Source of the DNA: Heligmosomoides polygyrus polygyrus
Lineage: Eukaryota; Nematoda; Chromadorea; Rhabditida; Heligmosomidae
Assembly: GCA_947396885.1 (NCBI GenBank)
Contig: OX377202.1
Coordinates: 1,488,001 to 1,552,000, forward strand
Direction of reading: 5' to 3'
Length of the DNA stretch: 64,000 nt
The first letter of the stretch is position 1. The number at the start of each line of letters is the position of its first letter. The notes below the pieces were generated by a model. The model made no database searches. It saw only the letters and a list, made by a program, of their open reading frames with translations, and was not told the origin of the DNA. The position numbers were made by a program, and so were the translations under genes. Shown here piece after piece: positions 21,620-33,169 of this stretch.

Positions 21620-21881
21620 GAGGCCAGATTCATCAACCGCTTACCGTCCTCTAGCGGTGAAAATACCGCCAAACCTGATGCTAATGAATGTCATATCAGA
21701 AGATTTGGCGGTATTTTCACCTTAGGGCCCGTTTATACTTCGACGCCGAGCGACGCGACGCCACGTATTGTGGCCACATTTATCGGGCGACGTGATCGAT
21801 CAATTTGGCCACTATACATGCCGTCGCGCCGCTCGGCGTCGAAGTATAAACGGGCGGTAAGGGGTTGATGAATCTGGCCCC
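21620..21881. mobile_element. MITE, GGCCAGATTCATCAAC family, carrying a nested MITE
   Basis: Left GGCCAGATTCATCAACCGCT, right TTGATGAATCTGGCCCC. The host palindrome GGTGAAAATACCGCCAAACC … TTTGGCGGTATTTTCACC is followed by the nested element at 21725-21857. Confidence 0.75.
21725..21857. mobile_element. Nested MITE, GGGCCCGTTTATACTTCG family
   Basis: Left GGGCCCGTTTATACTTCGAC, right GTCGAAGTATAAACGGGCGG. TTA precedes and TAA follows. It was inserted into the right arm of the host MITE, so it is the younger element. Confidence 0.75.
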
Positions 21882-22270
21882 AGAAGACGTTTTTTTACTA
21901 GGCGACCCTTCTCTTTGGTTAAATTTTTTGTAGTGTTATACGTTGTTTAAAAAGAATGTCTCCGTCAAAGTGTGCGTTGGGTTTCTTTGCTTATGCTGAT
22001 TTCTTTTCATTCTAGCGGAAGTTTCAGCGGAATGTTAGAAAAGGATAAAATGGATCTGAATCTCTTTGCTGGATTTTCTTCTCATAGTGTCATATGTCGA
22101 TTGAAAGCGATCTTTTTTCTTTGGTCATTCTGAATTTTGCTTTGATTTTCGGTCATCTGGCTCAGGTTTTTGAAAAAAATTAACCGAATAGTAGGACCTA
22201 CTTTTGGCTTTATGGCGAGCTACTGGTGGAAATAATGTATGTCTTCTGGACACTCCACTTTATTGCTTTA

Positions 22271-22475
22271 GTGCCTGTTCATACTTCTCGACAAAAGCGA
22301 CTCGTCGCCCGTGCAAAACATGCATATCGATTAAAACCGAGCGCGCGCCGCCGAAAGGTGTTCATACTCGAGCGCCGGCGCTGTCGCTCCAGTTGCTGCT
22401 GTCGCTCGTTCATACTTCCGCGCGCTGCGCTCTCGTCGCTCTTGTCGCTGCTGTCGCGAAGTATGAACAGGCCCC
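22271..22475. mobile_element. MITE, GGGCCTGTTCATACTTCG family
   Basis: Left GTGCCTGTTCATACTTCTCG, right GCGAAGTATGAACAGGCCCC. The inner arms contain GTGCAAAACATGCATATCGA and several GTCGCT units. Confidence 0.7.
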
Positions 22476-22583
22476 TAATTGCCGAGCGCCTTAATCGATA
22501 TTGGTAATTCTCATTGTGACACGTCGCGCGGCAAATAGGCCTATGTTATACTCCCGCGGGAGCATCCGCGGAAGGGCGGGAAT

Positions 22584-24020
22584 CAGGGGTGCACACAAAA
22601 TTCTGTGCGTTAAATTTTTTTAACGAAATTTTTTAACGGAAAATTTTCGTTAAATTTCCGGTAAACCGTTAAATTTCGTTAAAAAAATACAATTAGCTGC
22701 AAAACATTATTTCGAATGAAAAAGGGAAAAGGAAAACCTTATGTGTTTCAACTTCAAGAGGTCAACAGCTAAAGTTCAACGAATGGAGTGTAAAACTGCA
22801 ATGTAAAATAAACACTTCAACATCGACGAACGCAGAAAGATAAACAAGCCTTCAGCAACAAATTATCAACATGGTGTGGAACAAGAACAGGTATGGAATT
22901 ATCATTCAAGATTACCATCGACAAGGTGTCTCAAAATGTGCGAACAGGCAGGTACCCAGAGTTCCCCCTTTCCTAGTTCTTTGCGAAGCCATTTTGTGTG
23001 AGTGTTTTACGAGTATATAGAACTTTGATACAGGTACCAGCCCCTTAAGTACAGAAAGAATCAATAAAAATACAATTAAAAGCCTGCCAGTGGAAGGAAT
23101 GTCAGTCCGCTATCGAACACACGATTTTCGAGTGCCTGGTGCGCGGAACCTATCTATTTTTTGCAAACGTCGGGACCCCGACATGGCATCGTTTTTTGGC
23201 ATAGCTCTTCTAATTTTTGTTATCAGCGTTTTAAACAATTTTCTAAAATTGTTTAAAATACGTCCAGCGGCCGACAACATTCTCTCCGTCTCGACTGTTC
23301 CATGTGGCGGGCAAAAGTATTCTGGGATAAGCAGCGCCAGGTGAGGATAGGCATATCCTGCGACGAGGTTGGATCTTTGTGGAATCGTTGACGTGCTTGG
23401 GGGCTCGGTGAAGAAATTTCTAGCTCCAAAATAGATTAAAGCTAAGGATCAAGGAGAGCGTCACTCAGTCCCTTTTGGGATGCGCCAAGCATTCTATTAT
23501 ACTTCTTCGGCATATCGTGGAGGTGATTTGAATGCATATTTGGCCATACGATGATTTGCAGTTGCCTCCCGATGAAGAAGTTAGCGATCTATCCTCCCCA
23601 AAACAAACCAGCCTGGTACCAATTTACCGACCCCAGAGGGATCGAAGGCTTGGTTGACCTGAGCGGGAAATGCCCAAAAAAGGGCCAGAAAACTGGTACA
23701 GGGTGCACGTGATTGCTGGCACCTCATCCAACTGCGCTACACACGCTTACAAAATGCATTATTTCAAAAATTCAAAACATTCATGAAAACATTAAAATAT
23801 CCCTTCTGATTTCAATAATTTCTTCAGGAACAGTCCTATTCGGGAGGATGAGACCTGCAACATTATAAAATACTAAGGTAAATGTGATAAACCCACTGAG
23901 AAAAAAGTCCGTTAAAAATTCCGTTAAATTCCTAAAAATTTCCGTTAAGTCGTTTAGCCAGATTTTAACGAAAGATGCCGTTAATTCGTTAAATCGTTAA
24001 CCGTTAAATGTGCACCCCTG
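22584..24020 (-). mobile_element. Non-autonomous hAT element, 1437 bp
   Basis: The ends CAGGGGTGCAC and GTGCACCCCTG are perfect inverted repeats, and GCGGGAAT is duplicated on both sides (22576-22583, 24021-24028). CAGGGGTG ends with an 8-bp duplication are the hAT signature. Subterminal sequence is rich in CGTTAAAT. The left part is the reverse complement of the right end at about 36620-36882, so both are one family; no transposase remains here. A SINE sits inside. Confidence 0.9.
23458..23752 (-). mobile_element. tRNA-derived SINE inside the hAT element
   Basis: Diverged minus-strand copy: the TCCCTTTTGGGATGCGCCA end, a TTTGGCCATACGATGA middle, and the head …TGCGCTACACACGC. Compare the intact + copy at 53143. 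Confidence 0.65.
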
Positions 24021-24133
24021 GCGGGAATCGCGCCGAGATCCCTCACCTGGCCAATCGCCACGCCCGCCATCCGCGGTGCACCCATAGTCCGCGGACGTTC
24101 CGCGGATGCTCTCGCGGGAGTATAACAGAGGCC

Positions 24134-24938
24134 ATAGAGTATAAACATGGCTCAGATACACATCGTCTACTCTTTCAGAATATTATTTTTACTTCCGTCT
24201 TCCTATTCAGAAATTTCCAGCCTACTTTTGACTTTGAGGCGATTTAAATGACAACATAAACACATTTACATTCATAACAATTCATTCATGAATCAGAAAA
24301 CACATCAAGAGGCACACATACGCACAACACGGTAAAGTCTACTTATAGAACAGCCTAACAAACTTGGACAAGCCATACGAATAGTGTAATAAGTGTATTC
24401 AAACCACATTTTTGATTGAGGATGAGATTTTGACAAAGTCTGAGGCAGATTTTATACTCTCTTTAAGTCGCTGCACGGCGATTTAAGTATAAACCACCCC
24501 TAACACGGTGTAGTTCTGATTTTACAGGTGTTAACCTAGTTATTAACAATGAATACGAAACTTATTCGAAACTTTCTGGGAAATCAAATCTAGTTTGAAA
24601 TTTTAAGCTAGTAGTGGAGAAGTGTCCCTGGGCGTGTACAAAGCGCTGATAGAGCTGAGGGATCAGCCAATAGCAAGCCACTCGCGCTAACCAGTGAAAC
24701 CTACAATTGGCTGGTCGGTATCTTGCGCCCACCTCTTGTTGTGTCCCGCCCAGGGACACTTCCCCAACAGTTCTGTTTATGAGACACTCAGCCGATCTCA
24801 CTACACATGCAAGTACTCGTCGTTTAGTAACGGTCAAATCTCTTCGAAAGTTGTGGAAGTCAAGCAGCGATGAAAGCTGTAAGAGCTATAGCAGCACAGC
24901 TTACTACGACGGGGGCGGGGGGAGGGGGGGGGGGGGGT
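24134..24938. other. Intergenic, no gene seen
   Basis: Contains a local inverted repeat around 24620-24770 (TGGGCG … CCCAGGGACACTTC) and a G-rich run at 24911-24939. Chance ORFs only. Confidence 0.3.
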
Positions 24939-25096
24939 GGCTGTTCATAGTTCCTGACAGGAGCGATGTATTCGACTGAGTCGCTCGTGCAATGCATAAA
25001 TATCGATTGATGCCGTTCGATCAAAAACCAGCAAAATCGATACGTATGACTTGTCCGCGCGACGAGTCGCTCCCGTCGCTGACTATGAACAGGTCC
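24939..25096. mobile_element. MITE, GGGCCTGTTCATAC family (diverged)
   Basis: Left GGCTGTTCATAGTTCCTGAC, right GCTGACTATGAACAGGTCC, with an AATCGATACG centre. It begins at the edge of the G-rich run. Confidence 0.5.
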
Positions 25097-25303
25097 ATAT
25101 TCACGACTAAATGTCCCATTTTGACGTGTTGCCTAAACATTGCTGCAATCCTAATCGAGGAAGGGACATCATATTCCACGTAATCCTACTGGTCCCACCC
25201 AACTAGGACAGCTCTTAATTCTAACTCTAGCGCCAATTTCCAAATCTTGAAGAATTACTCAAACGCCACCGAAACAGTCGCCTTATGTACAGTCCTGAAC
25301 CGT

Positions 25304-28300
25304 TCATAGCAATGTCTGCTCAGCAAGGATTTCGCCGTATCCAGTCGGCAGATCGGACGTGAATCTTCGGAATTTCACATCCAGAATCGCAGAATCATCA
25401 ACGTAAACAATAGGATACACCTGAAAGAAACAGAATTCATTTGATCGAAAGTTAGCCGGAGGAATTACAACGTGTTTGCAGTCATGCAGCACCGAAAGCA
25501 GATCGTACGACGGATACCACCTGCTCAAAATTAGACAATCACGGTGCAAATCTAACTTAAAGGTCAGTACCTTTTTCAAAAATTCGCAAAAAATTTCAGC
25601 ATTGTGACTGAAAACTACATACGACACCCATCGATCACCAATCCCAAACTGTAAGTAGTGGGATATCATTAAGTATGGCTTTGAGAGAACTACTGATGCT
25701 TTTAGCACTAGAGCAGATCCTCTCATTAGAGCGCGCGACTCATTTCTCCTCGTAAAACTGCAAAGACTGAAATGAAATACCGCCTCTGAAAGACGAACCG
25801 AAGCAACAGTCACCAGTATGGAAGGGGTTTTGTATAAATGCTGAAATCGCCTCTTCAGTAGAATGCATAACGACTAAGGGATTGCAATGGGAGTAGAACG
25901 CGCTCCAGTGAGAATGTCTGCTCCACTGCTAAAAGAGTCCGTTCGTCCCAAAGCGATACTTAACGATAGCTCTAGGAAACGCTACATTGTGATGAAAATT
26001 AGTCATAAAACTCAAATTCAAATTCGATTTGCAAAATCATTACCGGTCCTTTAATACCCGTGATCGATGGCTCCGCCCATTCGCCGTTCACTTGAAATTT
26101 CAGCTCGACGTGGTCGTAGCACACACCCTGAAAGTCATCAAAATTCACTAAAACATACACAGACGGTAATGCAGGCATCACAAGGACCTGTATATGTTAA
26201 TTAAAGCCTCATTAGTGAATGATCGCCCAGAAACCAGTCAAAAAACAATAGACGCCGCATAGTCTCATCTCTGCAGTCTCCATTGAGCGCAATGTTCACT
26301 CGTATTTGAGTACAGAACTGCCCCTCCCCCACCATCAGCTAGGAAATCGTTAATTATCTGATTTTCACAGCTAATTGGACACTTTTCAAACCTAATGGGA
26401 CACTCTCCTTTCCAATTTTGAAGATTTTCCTATCAAACTGAACATCTTCCAAACCAGAAAGAGCTTCTTTCACATTACATTAGATATTCAACGATGCGTT
26501 TTTCAATTCACTCACCCCAACAACTGAACTCACTGTTTGAAATTTTATGAATTTTTTATTATTTAAGAAACACGATGGCTTAAAGCTTGAACAAGAGTAC
26601 GGAAAGGCATCATTCTTCATGGAGTTGAAGGAGGAGATTGCGGCATACAATCGTCCAGGACTTTGTGGTTTTATTTTGATTGACAGCAAAAATTCTGTCT
26701 GCGTCGACCTACACACTTGTCAGCTTGTCACTGTCACACCTGGATCTATCCTAGTCCGGGGGGGCACATAACTAAAAACTAGGCATCAAAATAGAAAACC
26801 CTAGAGAACGAAACCTAACCTAAAAGAAACCAGCAACGGACAAACAAACAAACAAAAAATAAAAAATCGCCGCGGTTTACAACCGTCTCGGCGGGCAAAC
26901 AGCGACGGAATAGAGTCATGCCGCGTGCTGACCGCCGCTTGACATGTTATAACCAGGATCTAACATGGTGAAGAGGGCACACAACTTTGCCTTCTTACAA
27001 CCGTAACAAATGCAATTTTCTCGTTTTTCTTTGTGACTTTTTCTTGTTTAGGTTCTGTGTTGTTCTGTAGGAGCCGCTCTGTAAGTCTTGAGTGAATTTG
27101 TCACATATAATACTTTTTAGTTATGTGGCCCCCGGACTAGGATAGATCCTCATACTTGTCAAAAAAGTTGTGAAAAACGCAGCGAGCTAGACGAGTGCAT
27201 GGCGTGATCGATTCTTTTAACAGGCTGAAAATGTCGAAAATGTTGTTCGTCGAAAAATAAGAAAATTAGGAATTAAGGATATATAGAAATTTTATGAAAT
27301 TTCCAACAGTTCTTTCACCTCCTGGGGCTTCTGAACTGAAAAATGTCAACGAAACCCATACTACATACATCTTTGGAAGACGCTCGTTTTATTTTGTGGG
27401 ATGTTCATTTTGATTTCAAAAGCGTCAACCTTGCTTGGAAGAGTGTCTAATTGGTTCGAAAAGTGTTGCATTTGACGTGTTGGTCGTGGTATAAAACAAC
27501 AGATGCTATTTTATCGTCCAGTGAAATTCATAAACACAACGCCCCCATCGTACTCCTGCGCGTAGTCAGCGTCACCCCACCCAACTAGGAAACCATGAAA
27601 TACTCGATACAAAATAAACCGTAGGTTAAAGGACTAATAGAACGACTTACAATCGCGTCTCCCTCCGCGATGATCTTGTTCAACTTGCCGACGATTGCTC
27701 CATTCGCCACCAGGTCGCCGTTGTCTCGGATTCCCCAGAAATCCCGCGACAGTGGTACCGTATCCAGTGACGCGTGGGCGTTACCCAGTCCTATGCCCCA
27801 TACTCCTTAAAGACGCAATTTCTCGTATCAGAGCAAGGTGCAGCGAGAAAAAGAACACATACCGCTCTGTTGGACATTAACCTGAAAGTAGGCCTTGTTC
27901 TGGGCAATCGGTAACGTTCCCAATGCGGCACCGGTGCCACATATTCGTTCTCCTTCTTTGAGAATAACGACATCCTTACCTGAAAATGGGGGCGCTAAGT
28001 AATTTTACCGCTACGAAAACAAAAACACTTATAGTAGTGGGCCCCCACCAATTAGGAAAGGTCCGGAATCTGTTGCCTCTGCTTTCCAGCACTGCTTAAC
28101 AAGCTAGAACATCTAACAGAACAGTGCTCTTCACTGTTTCATTAAAATATTGCTAAAACCACAAATAGTCACAGCATCACCACTTTCCTAGTTGGGTGTG
28201 ACTGCTCTGAATGTGTGCAACATTTCGCCAACCTCTTGCAACATTCGTAGTTCTACGGAATAATGCACACATTCTAAGTGGGGCCCACCAAGATGAAAAA

Positions 28301-28787
28301 GAGCAGCTGAGCTCAAATTGCCCTTAAGTCGTTGCTACAATGAGACCACCAACAGCGATTAGAAGATATGGGAACTAGTCGACAATGTGGCCTGCATGGG
28401 ATGGGAAAGCGTCAGTCAATCGGTGCATCGACGACACAGAGACCCTCTGGGTATCTCTTCTGTCCGATGTGGTCACCTACTCGTCTAATTGACCGGCACG
28501 TTCTCAGGTCCAATGCCGGCCACATTGCCGTCTTGTACCGACGATCGATACAAGTGGTGCTCGCACTGCGGCGCCGCGCAGTGGCTGAGTATAAACTGCG
28601 CCTTATAAGCCGTATAAAAGTTAGGTTTGAAAACGGCTGTCTTACCACTCCTTGACACATCAAGACGAATTGAAGACGTTAACGGTGCGGTCATCTGTGA
28701 ATAGGAAGCCGTCGCCGAGAATGACGGACCCTGTACGCACTCCAAGCAGTTGTCGAAGTACGGCGCACAGCATGAGAAGAGATGCAT
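25304..28787 (-). CDS. SPRYD7: SPRY domain-containing protein 7 orthologue; complete, 5 exons
   Basis: Exons in transcript order: 28787-28646, 27979-27863, 27805-27651, 26127-26044 and 25420-25304. They join in frame to 204 aa (human 196). Seen: an N-terminal cysteine cluster (MHLFSCC, human MATSVLCC); GKDVVILKEGERICGTG (human GTDVVIVKNGRRICGTG); QNKAYFQ (human QNKSYFE); VWGIGLG (human IWGIGVA); EGDAI-GVCYDHVEL (human EGDVVGITYDHVEL); GIKGP-VYPIVYVDDSAILD (human GIRGTVYPVVYVDDSAILD). The match spans the whole protein, so the family call is firm. The SPRY fold is a beta-sandwich that binds peptides; the precise role of SPRYD7 is not established. The N-terminal cysteines could be lipidated (inference). 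The ATG directly follows a splice acceptor, which suggests a spliced-leader start. Introns hold a GGGCCC/TTAGG repeat and MITE fragments. A chance ORF runs antisense across exon 1. Confidence 0.94.
26565..26741 (+). other. Open frame, possible exon or old retroposon piece
   Basis: After TTATTATTTAAG the frame reads KHDGLKLEQEYGKASFFMEL, then a hydrophobic LCGFILID segment and SVCVDLHTCQLVTV, until the MITE at 26742 interrupts it. It looks protein-like but matches nothing I recognise. It lies in an intron of SPRYD7 on the opposite strand. Confidence 0.2.
26742..27149. mobile_element. Inverted-repeat element, GGATCTATCCTAGTC family
   Basis: Left GGATCTATCCTAGTCCGGGG, right CCCCGGACTAGGATAGATCC, a perfect 20-bp match, continuing ACATAACTAAAA/TTTTAGTTATGTG. 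The interior has GTTTACAACCGTCTCGGCGG and a GACATGTTATAACCAGGATC motif. Located in SPRYD7 intron 3, antisense to nothing coding. Confidence 0.75.
28490..28602. mobile_element. Probable diverged MITE in SPRYD7 intron 1
   Basis: The right end GCAGTGGCTGAGTATAAACTGCGCC followed by TTA, and a CGATCGATA centre, fit the GCCCTAGTTTATA family. The left end is unclear. Confidence 0.35.
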
Positions 28788-28797
28788 CTGAAATTTC
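28788..28797 (-). promoter_or_regulatory. Likely spliced-leader acceptor of the SPRYD7 gene
   Basis: On the minus strand the sequence AAATTTCAG is followed immediately by the ATG at 28787. A zero-length 5' UTR after an acceptor points to spliced-leader trans-splicing, or to an upstream cis exon. Confidence 0.5.
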
Positions 28798-28945
28798 CGC
28801 TCATTAACCAATCCGCCGAGAAATGCCACCCCCAACCCGTATGGCGTCTTAAATTGAACAACCAGCAGAAAAACAGGAGGAAATTAGCAGTGCTATCATA
28901 AGAACGACATAGAACGAGCTATGAAAACCTTAAAAAGTCCATGCA

Positions 28946-29292
28946 GTAGCGACCAGCTGTCCACCAAACTGGACAAGTTTCTTCATGAAATCTCAGGCGA
29001 TCGTTTCGGGACCAAGGGCACGCTCCGCCCCTACTTCGAGGAAGGAAAAAGTGTCTCTAACGATACTAACTCGCTTTTTTCCGTTTTTCTTCAAATTTTG
29101 AACCCTTTTCGGGTCTCTCTCCTCTCTATTAGGCGTTTTCAATTTTATCAACCGTTTTCGTTTTCTTTTTGTAAAATACGTGGCTTTATCAACAAGTACT
29201 CCTCCTCCCCATAGATTGGCAGATCGCTATCGAGGTCCTGCAACGACCGTCTGAAACTGTAAGAGAAATTCGCCCACCTTCAAATACAACTC
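28946..29292. mobile_element. Inverted-repeat element, GTAGCGACGAGTTGTCCGCC family (diverged)
   Basis: Left GTAGCGACCAGCTGTCCACC then GGACAAGTTTC, CGATCGTT and GGGACCA; the right end carries the inverse in weaker form. Better copies are at 29942 and 58380. Confidence 0.45.
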
Positions 29293-29941
29293 GTATCGGC
29301 TCCAAAAAAATGTCTAGTAAATTGAAGCAAAAATCGGCACTTAAGCTAACCAAAGACTGAAACAATGAAACAAAGTTATCGTAGCCGTCATTTATAGTTC
29401 AGCTGCCCGACGCGCGGCGCTGGGTAAGCTACCAATATCGATCGCTCACGCTGTCTAACCGATATTGATTAATCCTTCATACAGCCGCGTCGGCCTGAGA
29501 CTGAAGTTTAAGCCCCCTCTCAAGAAAAGTGAAAAGAAACCCAGAATCGTCGCTAGTTTCACAGAACAAAGCTGCATTTGTGCGATAATTCGCTGAGAAA
29601 ACGCAGTATTCGCTGCGAAAAGGCCTCAGCCCCGATCGAACACTCGTCGTTAAACTTATCAGTGGCAAAAAGGTTAGAGGCAGTTGTCCGCCATTGACTC
29701 GGCAGGCTGTTCCCTGCGAGGCATGAAGAAGTCGGTGACGGCTGCTGCCCGGAGTGACAGGGAAGCCTGGAGCTTAAGAAAAGACATGAGGCCAGAGATG
29801 TGCGGGAAAAATAAGGGCATGTGGAGCATCTCAGTGAAATGTGAGACATCAGAACAACTGGCTAGGAGTGCTTTTGTAGAAAAAAGGACATCTAGCCAGT
29901 AATTCTGTGAAGACCATGGACGCACAACTAAACCTCCAAAT

Positions 29942-30561
29942 GTAGCGACGAGTTGTCCGCCGATCTGGACGAGTTTCCGCGCACCACTTCACGATTTGAA
30001 CGAGTTTTCGCATACCACTTCAGGGTGATCGATGCAAGACCGTCGGTCGTCCGGCATCTGTCAATAGGAAGTGCCTACTGATCGCACAACGTCGTGCTAT
30101 TGTCTTCGGTTTCCTCAAAATTCTTCCCATTTTTGCACTTTTTGGGCGTTTCATTGCGTTTGAAGGCTTTTTCGTCTGCTTTTTGCATGTTTCTTAACCA
30201 CTTCCTTCCTCTTCTGTGTTGATTCACCTTTGTTGACTGTAATAGCGAAAGAAAAAAAAAACTGCGGAGACGCAAATGAAAGGTAAGCAAACCAAAATGG
30301 TGAAAAAAACGTCCGGACGCTGAAACCATGAGCGGAGCGCTCGTACAACATGAAAACTCCCAACGAAACCACCTACAGAAAATAAACTCCGATGGAAATG
30401 TTTCAGATAGCTAGAAAACGACAAAAAACACTAAGATTTTGAGGGAAAAGTAACGGCATAAGGCCGTATTGATTAATGTCGACAGAACGTTATCGTGGTC
30501 CTGCGACGATTACCTGAGGTCACAGAAAACTCGTCCAGTGTGGAGGACAACTCGTCGCTAC
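29942..30561. mobile_element. Inverted-repeat element, GTAGCGACGAGTTGTCCGCC family
   Basis: Left GTAGCGACGAGTTGTCCGCC + GATCTGGACGAGTTT; right AAAACTCGTCCAGTGTGGAG + GACAACTCGTCGCTAC. About 620 bp. The AT-rich interior has no transposase. Confidence 0.75.
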
Positions 30562-31246
30562 ACTTGGAAATCTTCTTGGGAGTGGCGTTTAGCACTAAAT
30601 GATGGAAGAACGGCGATGTCACCTTCGCGTGGAGAACGAATCCTGTGTGGTTGAATTGCGTGAAACTTCATTTGGAGAGAGCTGATAATAGCAGTTAAAA
30701 GCCAACAGATATGCGCTCAGTTATCGCCAGTGACTAATCCGCAGACTGTTCTGGCGCCGATTGTGCGCCTGCCCGTCAGAGGTTGGCGCAAACTCGGTGC
30801 GCTGGCGCGGGTGCTGTTGCAAATTGCAGCATTGCGATGAATAGTTGCTTGCTTTCCTTAGTTTGGATTGCGCTGGATCTCTGATACATCGCTAGTCTTC
30901 ATAGCTGATAGTGTTCTGAACTCCACTGACTTTTCTAAATATTGATGAAAGAGATCAAAAGCGATTTCTTCGTCGTTAAAGCCAGTCCTTCTTTGGTTTT
31001 GCGTGGAATTACTGATTTTCCCGCTTTTTATTCGCTCTCAGGAGAGCAGTTTTGCAGAATTGAACGTTTTGATGTCATCTAGCTTTAACCAACCACCTTT
31101 GTAGCCTAGCACTAAGGTCCAATGGCGCGGTTGGTTAGTTTTCTGGCCCATTTGCAAGCCTGCAGGTTAGACACCCTACCAGATTCCTCTGGATTACACT
31201 GGTTGAACGCTGGTAGCTATCCCTATTGACAACGGGGAACACGTTT

Positions 31247-31430
31247 GGATCTATCCTAGTCGGAGGGGGCACCGCTAGAAATGCGAATCAAACAGAATAA
31301 GATGGCCTGTCCCCCTAAAGAAACCGCATGATAAAGTCCTCTCGTAGGTCAGGTCAGTGCATTTTCCGTGAAATTTCCTTTTAATTGTCAAAAACATTGT
31401 AGAGGTGCCCCTCCCTACTAGGATAGATCC
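31247..31430. mobile_element. Inverted-repeat element, GGATCTATCCTAGTC family
   Basis: Left GGATCTATCCTAGTCGGAGG, right CCTCCCTACTAGGATAGATCC. A 184-bp deleted copy. Confidence 0.7.
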
Positions 31431-31936
31431 ACGCCTCTCCTCCTCCTTCGGCGCACTTCCTATGGGGTCATTTCGAGGGTAAACACAGGATTTGTCGGAG
31501 AGGGAGAAGGTTTTGGTATTACCATCGGCTGACCACCGCAGATCTACGCATTAAAGAAGACTCCATATCAATATCTCACATCAGCTGGATGCATGGCGCA
31601 CCCCAGAGATCGATGTTCCCTCTGTTCTTTCGTTTGCTTTCCTCTGTAAATGGTAGATTATCTAAATGTTCTGCTGTTTCTAGAAAGAGAACGAGTGGCT
31701 TGAACCTTCATGAAGTTCAAGTTGAGTGAAGCAGATCCATTAGAAAGTTACGCCGCATGTTCAAACCTGTCAGAGATGCTCTCATACGCCTGAACAAATG
31801 ATGTGAATCGATTGGCTCTGCGCGCTGAATATAACTAATCGATTGGCACGCTCTACCCAGGGTTACTTCTCCCGCGTGTCTCGCAGACTATGAATAGGTC
31901 CTGATGCAACCCTATTTTAAGGGACCAGTTACACCT

Positions 31937-32073
31937 GGGGTCGGATTCATCAGCGACTATCCCGCGGGTATGAGGAGTAGGGTTACCCACGATTAAGCAT
32001 TCATCTCTAACCCTCATCGCTATCCCCTCTACCCCGCATACTCGTGGGTTTAGTTGTTGATGAGTCCGGACTC
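31937..32073. mobile_element. MITE, GGCCAGATTCATCAAC family (diverged)
   Basis: Left GGGTCGGATTCATCAGCGAC, right GTTGTTGATGAGTCCGGACTC; the inner arms GCGGGTATGAGGAGTAGGGTT pair imperfectly with the right half. Confidence 0.6.
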
Positions 32074-32133
32074 TGGAACACGCTGCTCTCTCATATCTCC
32101 TATGATCTCTCACTCTGCATTAAACAGCCAAGG

Positions 32134-33043
32134 GTAGAGACGAGTTGTCCGACAAAATGGACGAATTTTCCCACAGTACTCAAACAGTCGTTGCGGGACC
32201 ATGCGAGCTCTTCTCTATCATACCACCTCAACTGAATAAGAATATTGCTCAAAGTGAATTCGTAGTTCAAGTTTTGGACTAATGTTGAAAAGCGATGATC
32301 CTATAATATCACCTTTTCATGCTGTGCATGTTGAGCGATTATCCTATCAGCAAGAGAGGGATGAAAGACTACAGCGGCAAACCGTGGAGTGGAATACATC
32401 CATTCCCATTCGTAAACACGTTTCGAGTTTCTTCGATGGTCTGTTAACTCGCCGATACACTTACAACCGAAAAACCCCGTCCGAGTTGTCCGGTGCGCAA
32501 CGCTCACAGCCGCGCGATTCAAACCTGGTTTTATGCGATGGAGCGCCCTCACTACAGGCAGGTTAGAGCCAGGGATGAGGGACATTAACGACGTTCTATG
32601 GGATTTTCTGTCCATCAGAAGCCCCCTCCCCTTCCGACCCTATTTTCATCGGATGAGCACGCAGATATCACTAGCTGCAGCGACTGATTAGCAGAGGGTA
32701 AGCAACTGCTTGGTCCCTTAACGATTTCCCTGAATTTCACTCCGAAAGTACGGTGGACAAATCGTACGGATTTTTTCTGTTGTAAGTTTATCAAACATAT
32801 CGTTATCTGTTATTCGTTGATTTCCTTCACGTTTATTATGCTTTCCGGTCAACAAATCAGAAAGAGTTAAAGAAAGAGGCTGGAAAACACAAAACAAAAA
32901 CGGGAAATGGAAAGAAAATTTGAAGAAATGATGACATCCAGTGTCATACGTCTTGGTCGGACTTGGATGAGCTATCGTGTGGTCCCGCGACGATCACCCG
33001 AGTACTGTACGAAAACTCGTCCAGTTCTTGGCTGTCTAGTCAC
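32134..33043. mobile_element. Inverted-repeat element, GTAGCGACGAGTTGTCCGCC family, long copy
   Basis: Left GTAGAGACGAGTTGTCCGAC + GGACGAATTTTCC + GTTGCGGGACCA; right GGTCCCGCGACGATCACCCG + GAAAACTCGTCCAGTTCTTGG. It ends about 120 bp before the proposed first exon of C3orf33, so part of that gene's upstream region is transposon-derived. Confidence 0.6.
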
Positions 33044-33165
33044 GAGATGACCTCTTTCTTCGAAATCGCCCTTCATCAGCAAGACATGTTTCTAGGCGCC
33101 AATTTACGGGATGCTTTTTATTTTCGCATTCTGCTAGCTGCACCTGAGAAACCCGTGATTTTCAG

Positions 33166-33169
33166 TGGC
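33166..33169 (+). promoter_or_regulatory. Likely spliced-leader acceptor of the C3orf33 gene
   Basis: The sequence GATTTTCAG ends at 33165, only 4 nt before the ATG of C3orf33. A 5' untranslated region this short after a consensus acceptor is typical of nematode trans-splicing. A cis-spliced noncoding exon upstream is the alternative. Confidence 0.5.

Larger units (their letters stand above)
22538..24133. mobile_element. MITE with CCCGCGGGAGCATCCGCGG arms, split by a hAT element
   Basis: Left GGCCTATGTTATACTCCCGC + GGGAGCATCCGCGGA; right is the inverse, TCCGCGGATGCTCTCGCGGG + AGTATAACAGAGGCC. Removing 22584-24020 and one 8-bp duplication restores a short compact element. Confidence 0.65.

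Noticed and set aside
24911..24941. G-run as a functional quadruplex or switch region
   Set aside because: It may form a quadruplex, but nothing nearby (promoter, gene start) supports a function; likely simple-sequence expansion.
25304..25813. 169-codon minus-strand ORF as a single gene
   Set aside because: Only its last 38 codons are SPRYD7 exon 5; the rest is intron read-through.
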